Of a stretch of DNA of 64,000 nucleotides, positions 55,685 through 64,000 are shown in pieces; the first letter of the stretch is position 1; each line of letters begins with the position of its first letter. The stretch is from positions 52,248,401 to 52,312,400 of the forward strand of contig OX392527.1 of the NCBI GenBank assembly GCA_947623455.1, written 5' to 3'. Made by a program: the position numbers and the translations under genes. Below the pieces are notes generated by a model, which ran no database searches, was not told the origin of the DNA, and saw only the letters and a program-made list of their open reading frames with translations. This DNA comes from Mimachlamys varia. Its lineage: Eukaryota; Mollusca; Bivalvia; Pectinida; Pectinidae.

Positions 55685-57770
55685 CAGAATTTTATTTTGA
55701 AGCGAAATATGTATCCGAAGATGGGACTATACTGAACAAAATAGTTACGAACCATTCACAGAAAGATAGTTCTATCTTAAAACTGATTAAAACTAGGGCC
55801 AAAATATACACGAAGGTCTTGGATAAAGTACAAAAATTAGGCTTTCCGGAAAAGTAAGTGTCATTTACTTCATCGACGACCCCTGCCATGTACATCTTGG
55901 TTATATCCAAGTAAAGATCGTTTCTTCAAAATCAGAACAGAGTCATCATTTTCAATCATAATAACTATGCACGCTAATAAGCACATTCATACAAGGATAC
56001 AAAGCATTCCACATGGGACCAATATGGCGAACATTAAACTTGCTCATTAACCTCAATAACCTGCACCTCTGGAATCCCTGTGTCGTAAGTTTGTATAACA
56101 CCAACCGACATATATCGAAAAAATCTCGATATTTAGAAAAACCCTGGAATAACGAGTCAACTGCGAAATGGACATAGTTTGGAGAATTAGGGATGTTGGT
56201 GTCAAGAAAGGGAAAGTGCACAATCTGAAAATCGAAATCGTCACGTTTATCGTATAGCTTTGTAGTACGCTGTCCATATTGGTCAACGCTATAAAGATCG
56301 AGTAAGGCAGCTACTGAAAAGGAGTCTGTTGTGTCACAAGTTCAAAAGGGTGTATACGATCAGTATACTTCTTGTTGTTCAAAGACAAAACATCGTCTTA
56401 AACTTAGTTAAAACTAAAAGATTTGGTTAGGATTTTGCTTCCCTCCTTAATACCCCTTCCACAAATTCAGCCTCGTATGAAAACAAAAACAAGTCAGCTA
56501 AAAGTAGGACACAGTTTCCATGGGAATGCCAACACTCTTCTGGAAAATCTTTCTTCCAAAATCAACAAAAATATTGCCAACATTCGTACTATACAGTATC
56601 TTCCTCAATATCTTTCATCTTAGCTTTTGTTGTGTTTTTTTTTTTACAAAATTGGTTACCAGACACCAAATCACTACAAAATATTTATTTCGTCTTCCAC
56701 CTTTCTTTGAAAAGAGGCTCTCAAAATCAAAGACGTTCTTTCCGTTTTGCATGCGGTAAGGTAGTGCTCAGGGTGGAACAATAACATGTTTTGATAGAAA
56801 AACGCATTTTTGAGGAGGGGGTGTTCGAGGAAGACATTTCGAGTTTTCAAAATTCGCTTTCCGTTTATTCCATATCTGGAGTACACAGTGTCATAATAAG
56901 TCTGAAGCCCTGATGTAATGGTACTAAGAATCGTAAGAAGTTTTAAAAAGGCTTGGTTGAGCAATTAGCAGAGCTAGTTGTTACGAAACGTGAGGCATAT
57001 AATACCTGACTTAAGCATACAAATCAAACAGATCCGTCACGACGTAACGTTTAATCGGGTACCAGGGGCTGTAATAACATTTAAGAAATTATCATTGTGA
57101 TAATTAGTACATTTCTTACATGCACACACCCAGACTTGGGCTATTATTATTTCAAACATCCCGTAAACAATAAACATAAAAGTGCTTGACAACAAGTATC
57201 AATGTATTAGACTGTAGATGTAGATCGTTGAATGTTGTTCAAACATCCGGGTCAATAAATATCAACTGATGCTTGTTTTCATTTTGTATCGCAAACTGCT
57301 TATTCTTTTCTGAAAAGCGGACCTGATAGACTTTGCCCACTCTGAAAGTAAATCCCGTTCATCATGTTCACGCTTAACCCATCGTCTGGCATAATCTTCA
57401 ACAGAGTCCACGATTCATTGTGAAATTCACATTCCATTTGATCGAAGGAGTCTCTCGATACTTTCATGAAAAACTTTCGTACCTTTAGGTTGAAGTTATC
57501 ATTCAGGTTTCCGGTTAGTGTGTGTCCAACTAGACCTGAACAGGCTGAAGGAGGGATCTATGTTCAATGGTACGGAATAAGTCATCAATGAACATGAATA
57601 TCGGAAGGGGGTTGGTATACATGTACTAGCTCGAACAGACTTTTGATGTACGAAATTGTTAGTAAATTCGACTTTCATGAAATGTCGAGTCGATGGTGAC
57701 TCATAACTGTCCGTTTGATAGGGCTTACATAATTTCTGCCACATCGTCAATAATCTTATCGAGCCTAGAC
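55685..57770 (-). pseudogene. Longest RT element in the window, minus strand, decayed
   Basis: Read leftward from 57770: an N-terminal region with VEDYARRWVKREHDERDLLS and WAKSIRSAFQKRI (about 57410-57310, with in-frame stops either side); then RT blocks GRKIFQKSVGIPMETV (about 56560-56510), a frame-shifted palm region ending LSLNNKKYTDRI near 56360, and KLYDKRDDFDFQIVHFPFLD and GFQRCRLLR (56270-56070). The 3' unit follows (55990-55685, with MAGVVDE at about 55890). The catalytic YIDD is disrupted by a stop and shift near 56400. Block order matches the copy at 22848-24430. The RT class looks Penelope-like; I see no GIY-YIG endonuclease. Length about 2.1 kb. Confidence 0.8.
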
Positions 57771-58169
57771 CTTAGTACAGGTCATTTGGAACGATTTATT
57801 TAACACCCCAAGTGTATCAAATAATCATCACAGCTGTTGAATAACATTTGGTTTATACCACACATGGAATAAACTCTAAATACATTTTGATTGGCTGAAA
57901 TGATGAACTTTGACCGAAACAACGTGTCACCTGATCGATTGTTTTCGACGTCATCGATTGTTGACGTCGTCCAAATTTGGCGGGAATATATACGAGATGA
58001 TGAGTTTTCGCACAAACATCATCTGTGGTTCACAGAAAACAACACTGCCACTGCGACTTAATAGTATCGTGGTAGAAACAGTCACTCGACTCGTGGTTAT
58101 TGGAAATGGAATTTATTTCACTTTCGTTTATTATTTCTAAAGCTAAACCTCGTGTCTTTTTGTAACTTT
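57771..58169. other. No gene seen
   Basis: A 76-codon plus frame (57910-58140) and a minus frame overlap; neither is recognisable. A GACGTCATCGATTGTTGACG palindromic cluster lies at 57948-57967. Confidence 0.4.
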
Positions 58170-58695
58170 TAAAAAGGGATTGAACAGCGTTTTTTAATTT
58201 TCATGCCGGTATGAATGCAAAGCGGTTACATCCATATTGCATATCGCTAGGGCTTCATGGTCAATATGGATGTAACCGATTTGCATTCATACCGCCATGG
58301 AAATTGAAACAACGCCGTCCAATTCATATATTTACATTTTTACTACTGAACAATTGTCTAATTTATTTTCTTATTTATTGAACAACTGGTTAATCAACTG
58401 CGTTTGTTATTGCGCCGTCCTTTAAACGAAAAAAGGCGGAACAGCCATAATTTGCGTAAAATTGGCGCCAATAATCTACCGTAGTCATTTGAACGTTAGA
58501 CGCGGGAGCGTTTTTCATGTTATCCGAAGCGGAGCCGTAAGACTCCCATTGAACAAGACTAATATATTACGTCATAAGTAATTCACGTGAATGGATGTAT
58601 TCATACTGTATTCATGATGTATTCATAGTCTAGTGTTTGTTGTTTTCAGTTGGTATGTTCATATAGAGAAGAAACAATCAGAATGTAAATATAAC
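58170..58695 (+). repeat. Hairpin-bearing 530-bp dispersed repeat (copy 2, better preserved)
   Basis: Aligned end to end with 25192-25726. Its palindrome has 38-bp arms: 58202-58239 (CATGCCGGTATGAATGCAAA...) and 58262-58299, complementary at 36 of 38 positions, with a 22-base loop. Downstream, TTGGCGCCAATAATCTACCG, TTACGTCATAAGTAATTCAC and GTTGTTTTCAGTTGGTA are conserved between copies. TTACGTCA is a half-site for CREB/ATF factors, which could be part of a promoter; this is inference. Confidence 0.85.
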
Positions 58696-58699
58696 ATAA

Positions 58700-60339
58700 T
58701 TAACTCGATAGTTTAGTTATCATTACGGTATACTGAACGTGTTTTATTCTGCTTCCTTTCATTTTTGGTGTTTGTAAGCGTTATTTAAATCACGAACTTA
58801 TATACGTATTTGTACATTATTCCATCGTTCTCTGACGTGCGTCGCAATAGTGAATTTGTAAGTGTAATTTCTTTACTCTTATATAGATAGGAAATGGTGT
58901 ATCTGGCCATGGACAACTATTTAGATATTGTTCTCATATGTTTTCAACTTCACTTGATATCTGTATTATACCAGCGCTAGCACCTCTATACGTTTCTTAT
59001 GCTATCGGCATGTCGCTGTGACGTCAGACATCATATGTCCACGTGTAACAACAACTCAGGATTATCATTCATTTGAAGATTGTTCAGTCAACTAAGATTA
59101 TAATGAATCCAATCATTATTTATATAATACGTGTTATACGAGAATGAATTCAACTTCACCAAACCTATATTTACTTGATGCATGTTCTGCATAACATATT
59201 GGAGTCATTAACCCATGCCAAAAAACCGGGTGTAATTTACATGTACATACGTTGTAGCTATGCTTCAATGTGTCGCTTTGAACTGAATATTTGTCATCAA
59301 TTAAAACAGAATATGAATTTAACGTACATTTATTTCAAATGCCTCGTCATTAATTTTTCATATGAAGCATGATATATATGTATTTTACCAACTCTCCAGA
59401 GCTTGGAGGCTCAGCGCAGGTGTTAAATGAATATATTTTATCACAATGACCTCATCTGACGATAGAAATAAACATAAACGTTGTTAGAGGATTGAATTAA
59501 TGACAAGGATTAATATAAGTTTTAACGAAGGTAGTTTATTATGGTGCTAGCTGGATGACATAATTGCGCTTTTCGACGCAAAACCAAAACATTTAACACG
59601 TTGATTAATGTATGATAATATACAAGCAAGTTTGTAGATTTTTAGCTCGCAGTAACAATGTTTATAATACAGTTATTTGAAGTCTGGTTAACAGATGATA
59701 AGAAGGACCGGAAACCGGGATCCCTTGAATCCCAATGACATTTAGCAAATTATGACAAGCATATTTCAAGCAAATCACTATTAATCAGACAGCTGACAGG
59801 CAGATTGGGCCAAACTCGTATCCTTTTTTTCTTCGAAAAGCACAGGATAGATAATATACAACATCAGATGCATCGCCCTATTTAGTAAACATAAACAACT
59901 CTCACACGCTTTATAGTATAAAGATGGATGTGTACGATCAGTGCTATCTACATATACAAATTAATAAATACAATTCTAATTAGTTTTTAGGGGAGGCCTT
60001 ATCAAGCGTTAGCTACTAGCCCTATGCCAAGTGGCTAATACCTCTATATGTGTGTGAATGCGTGGGTGCAGGAGATGTATTTTATGTTTCGTAAGTCAAG
60101 AAAGATGTACATAAATACCTTGTAAGTAGTGTGTTATGTCATGTATGATACTTATTTCATTTTATTTTCCATGTTCTTTTTTTAGCAGAGTTCTGTTGGT
60201 AAGTGATGGTTGTTTCCGACGACAATTAAACATTTTTTAACCTACTGAACAGGCAGCTCAATTCATACATTATACCCTAGCAATTTTACAATGACAATAC
60301 TAGCATAATATCAATGACCAGTTGATTTCTACTAACCAC
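58700..60339. other. No gene seen
   Basis: AT-rich spacer; no matched repeats or supported frames. Confidence 0.45.
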
Positions 60340-60576
60340 GGCCCAGTTGTTCAAAAGATGATTAGCTTAATCAGTGATTAGCGCAAATTTTAATTCTCCT
60401 ATAATTTTAAAATAAAACCATAGATTGAGTTACAACTTTGCAGATATCAACTATCTAGTAATGTTAATGTACATGCTAACTTAGGGGGCTGTTCCTTGTA
60501 TATTGACAGAATTATTGAAGTTTGAAAAATGTCGTTAAATAGTGATTAAGCTAATCACCTTTTGAACAACTGGGCC
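60340..60576. mobile_element. Foldback MITE (237 bp), GGCCCAGTTGTTCAAAAG type
   Basis: The left end GGCCCAGTTGTTCAAAAGAT (60340 on) continues GATTAGCTTAATCA and is inverted at 60541-60576 with about one mismatch. The interior has no frame. I recognise the GGGCCCAGTTGTTCAAAAGG terminus from many animal genomes. No target duplication is certain. Confidence 0.85.
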
Positions 60577-62605
60577 CTGGTGTCATTGGCCTTATGGCTA
60601 GTTGTATGAGTGTTTGTTCATATTTTCAAGGGATCTCAAATATATTTAATAGTAAAGAAATGGTGACCATTCGAATCGTTAAAAATTAATATTTAAAAGA
60701 AAGGGTATTGAAAATTTGTAAAGCTGCTCTGTCAACAATATGCTACGAGCATATGTACATTTAAATGTATGCCTACATTGTATGTGCAGATGTACATGAA
60801 GCTATAATTACAATGTACATCCTCTAGCAAGTAAACAAACGACTTGCAACAATATATACCAAACGCATAACATTGATTTTTCGTATAAGAACGCTGTGTC
60901 ATTCTGAACTCATTATCACAGCCTTGTTGTAGATTCGCGCTGAAACAGGAACGAATTTTAGTATTCCCCTTTGAAGTTACCATTGTATTTATGTATGTCT
61001 ATGTATTTACAGCTGAAATTGCATCGCTTTTTTAAAATATTCTCATTCTTTGATCTTGTTAAAGATAAACCCTTTCGTCTGAAAATATCTATCATAATGA
61101 TTACAAGATATTGTTTTTCATTTCACTCTAAAGCGAGGGCCGCCCTTTGCTGTCTGCAAACATGCTACCCTGCTGGATTTTTTCATTAGTGTGGAATGAG
61201 ACATCCTGCTCCATTTGTCCATAAATAAATAAATATAAGTAAATAAAATGCATAAAACGATCAACGGTGCATGCGTTGTACATATAACGGTAATAAAACA
61301 CTGGTCAAATGGTCGAAACGTCCAGTTGATTATAGATATCAGGCCAATACATATAGCGTTTGTTTACGACCGGCATACACACCACAGTACTTGTAGCGCT
61401 TAAAGAGGTGTTCGTAATTAATTGTATCAATGCTCCAAACGGAAATTTTCTATTGCCAGATTCCATCACTACCATTTAGGGAGACGAACCGATAAGTAAA
61501 AACGTTTCCTGTAATTAGCAATTCTATCTTTATTGGTCAATTGTGCGGTAGATGTACCATTTCCTGAACATAGCCGCGAGGCCGATCGGAGACGATTAGC
61601 CCCATGGCCGTAAAGCTGTCTGCAACTGGAAACCTCAACATCCGCGCGAGTCTGCTTGTCCTTAAATGTATGCGTTAACGTCGAGAAAACGATTGATTGA
61701 ACACACGTCTGTGAGCAAAAAAAAATTATAACGGTTAGGTTATCGTAATCACTGGCTTGGTGAATCAACAACAACACCAAATGTATCCACGTATTTAACC
61801 AAACACTCTAGCAGAATCAAATCAAGAACGACAACAAACTGCAAGAAGGCCGAGCCCAAGAGCACGAAACATTTATAGATTTAAGCTTTTGCTTAACCAA
61901 TCACGCAAGACGTTACTTTTCCGTGTTGTTGGATAGCCCATTAAGGTCCGAGTTAGTATACTGACTAGAGTTGCTCTTAAGTTCAATTCACAAATCTATC
62001 CGTTCTCTCCTGAATTCCTGTTTGGTCGGGGTGTTTATGAGTCTATATGGTATAGACCTCTCAGTTTGTGTGCATCTTTTTACATATAATCCTCTCTGAT
62101 GTGCAGTAAAACAAGGGGATGGCGAGCGAGAGTTATCATTGGTCTGTTGCACTCCAAACCCTCCTCTTCCTGGAATGGAATTGGCTTCAATGTCATGATG
62201 TATAATGTATGGACTCATATGTGGTTTAGGTCACGTTCTAACATCGTTTCGATCTGGTATAGCGGGTTTTTTTTTATCAAATACAACAAATCATGTTGAA
62301 ATTAAAATATAAGCATGCATTTGAAAATGTAATGAATCACTAGATACCCAGTGTTTGCAGAATTTAACAGTTTTATTTTCTTAGATCGCGCGCCAATTTC
62401 CAAAGCATATACTAATAATAACAATTTATGAGATACCTTTGTTCGAAAACTTGCATTTACCTTCACGAAATTGTTGTTATAATGTTTTAACATTGGTGTT
62501 GTTAATCTAAATACCCCTTAAAATTATCTATGATTAATAATATCGAACTATTGTAAAATTGTTAGCGGATTAGAATATCCATAAGTTCTAATGAAGATGA
62601 ATATA
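60577..62605. other. No gene seen
   Basis: AT-rich. The 103-codon minus frame at 61469-61780 is not recognisable. Minor palindromic words occur near 62043-62058. Confidence 0.4.
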
Positions 62606-62611
62606 TTTGGT

Positions 62612-62700
62612 ACTTTGGTGTAATGGTTTAATTAGCTGTCGATTGCTAGTCGTGATGACTGCAAGTTTGACACAAACTGTTGGTGGTTAAGTTTTCTTTA
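62612..62700 (+). repeat. tRNA-like SINE fragment, plus strand
   Basis: TACTTTGGTGTAATGGTTTA gives an A-box-like head, then GCTGTCGATTGCTAGTCGTG and a B-box-like GCAAGTTTGACAC, followed by a T/A-rich tail. The anticodon-arm spacing is plausible but the B box lacks the usual GGTTCGA core, so it is a decayed SINE or tRNA pseudogene. Confidence 0.45.
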
Positions 62701-63780
62701 CAACAAACATTTGTTTTTAAAATAATTGATTAAGTATACATTAATAACAGCAAGTTAAGTTTTTTTCCTACCAACTTCATATTTTAACGTAATCAAAATA
62801 GAATATACTGACGATAACTCATTATACTACATATCTATTTCACTAATTATATCATACCCCTTGAAATTTCTTTTTGGACTAATTTGGACACTGAAGAATA
62901 TGAATAGCATCACTTACGCAATATGTATAACTTGAATAAATACGGTTAAAACGATGTCATTTTGAATCGATTCACACAAACAGACCAACTACAATTGCAT
63001 TCATTATGTTACAATCACAAAACTGACACAATCTATTATCAAATCTTGATAAAAAAAATAACTTGGGAAACATAGCTTTATTAAGTTTTGAAATTAGTGT
63101 TTTATTAGCGCCATAGTGATTTCTGAACTTAAGTTTTGAGATAACGCCGCACTGCATACACAATACATGTATTTTATGTCATTTTAAGAAACTTGCTTTG
63201 CTTGTTTCATGACTGTAGAATGTTTATCCAAAAATGTTCATTTCAAAGTGTCCCTTTTAGGGGGGATATTTTTCCTATCTCTAATGCGTTGTTTTATAAT
63301 GGTTGTCATGACTGCCATATTATTAGATTTACGGATAAAACAACACTTTTCAAGACCAATCTAAGGATCATTTAGGGAAAAATTGAGCTCAATCACAAAA
63401 GTGAAAATGTTTTGAAGAAGTTTGAAATGTTAAAAAGTTACGCACGGCGGAAGGCGGATGATGTCAACGAAGCACGATGGCTTTAGGCTACCCTGGTCCA
63501 TTGAGTCAGATGACATAAAAAGGGGTTGTAATATTTCCGGGTAAAAAAGTTGGTACCTGTACATTTTATCATTATATATTTACGATATACATAGAACACA
63601 TCACAACAATTCTCTGTCCTACTCTATTGACTATGAAGACTGATGAAATGTTCATGTATACACTACACCACAGTTTCATTACACATTAAATAACTTACAG
63701 TGTTCGTGTTTCTACATTATCGAAGTGCTGTCCCATTCAACCGTTCTTGCACTGCAACATCCTAATGAAAATATTACGCA
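62701..63780. other. No gene seen; possible repeat tail at 63430-63500
   Basis: GTTACGCACGGCGGAAGGCG followed by GATGATGTCAACGAAGCACG resembles the end of the 46451-47010 repeat (GACGGGCGACGGACACTTCA) in position of its GC-rich words, but the match is loose. Confidence 0.35.
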
Positions 63781-63794
63781 CAAAATTTGATTTA

Positions 63795-64000
63795 TTAAGA
63801 CACATTTATCAATTCATGATCCAATTCACGTTCCACCCTTCCCAACCCCACTAGTATTTCTAGTATCACTTCAGTTATCATCCTTTCAACTCCTGGAAGG
63901 AGGGGGAGCTTATTAATATCATCTGGAAACGAATACGTTAAAATGTCAAAAATCTCCATGCTCAAAGCTATTATCAAGACTAGACGGTATAAAGTAACAA
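63795..64000 (-). CDS. Possible 3'-terminal exon, running off the right edge
   Basis: The minus frame is open from the window edge to TAA at 63795-63797 (about 67 codons seen), reading LSMEIFDILTYSFPDDINKL and then LLPGVERMITEVILEI and GRVERELDHELIN. It is amphipathic and probably helical. AATAAA, a canonical poly-A signal, overlaps the stop region (63791-63796 as TTTATT on the plus strand), which would give an unusually short 3' UTR. I recognise no family. The frame may start beyond 64000, so the true start and length are unknown. Confidence 0.3.
   Translation of the reverse strand, partial: VTLYRLVLIIALSMEIFDILTYSFPDDINKLPLLPGVERMITEVILEILVGLGRVERELDHELINVS

Overview
The window is AT-rich, intron/intergenic-like DNA from an animal genome. 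It has no bacterial gene density, operons or ribosome-binding sites. The longest open frames are about 140 codons, and most of those lie in repeats or simple sequence. The mix of tRNA-derived SINEs, reverse transcriptase (RT) fragments of a Penelope-like kind, foldback MITEs and frequent ATGTACATGT-type words suggests a marine invertebrate, most likely a bivalve mollusc. That assignment is inference; no host gene here identifies the organism.

Layout. 1-5 kb: an imperfect tandem duplication (437-801), a small retroposon with perfect target-site duplications (2211-2327), a 3' copy of an RT element (2366-2600), a tandem SINE pair (3290-3645) and a 22-bp minisatellite (4793-4970). 5-12 kb: a second SINE type, an RT-element 3' unit split by a foldback MITE (6784-7270), more RT-element pieces, and a 53-bp minisatellite abutting an RT fragment (10872-11560). 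12-25 kb: mostly featureless DNA, then SINEs, RT-element tails and a decayed minus-strand RT element (22848-24430). 25-34 kb: first copy of a hairpin-bearing 530-bp repeat, a rearranged RT element keeping its YIDD box (29210-30030), more tails, and a TIR element (31077-31324). 34-44 kb: dispersed repeats, a 304-bp MITE, homopolymer and G-rich tracts, and a 776-bp long-arm foldback element with an 8-bp target duplication (42997-43772). 44-51 kb: a pre-miRNA-like hairpin, a possible exon, a decayed MITE, a long-period tandem repeat and a 50-bp minisatellite. 53-64 kb: foldback MITEs, the longest RT element (55685-57770, minus), the second copy of the hairpin repeat, a SINE-like unit and a possible last exon running off the right edge.

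Nothing here forms a pathway. The RT-element family (at least twelve pieces on both strands) is the only recognisable protein-coding content, and every copy is broken by stops, frameshifts or truncation. Four short frames are listed as unproven host exons. The most informative signals are the element boundaries: three unrelated loci give exact target-site duplications, and one MITE insertion can be checked against paralogous empty sites inside the same window.
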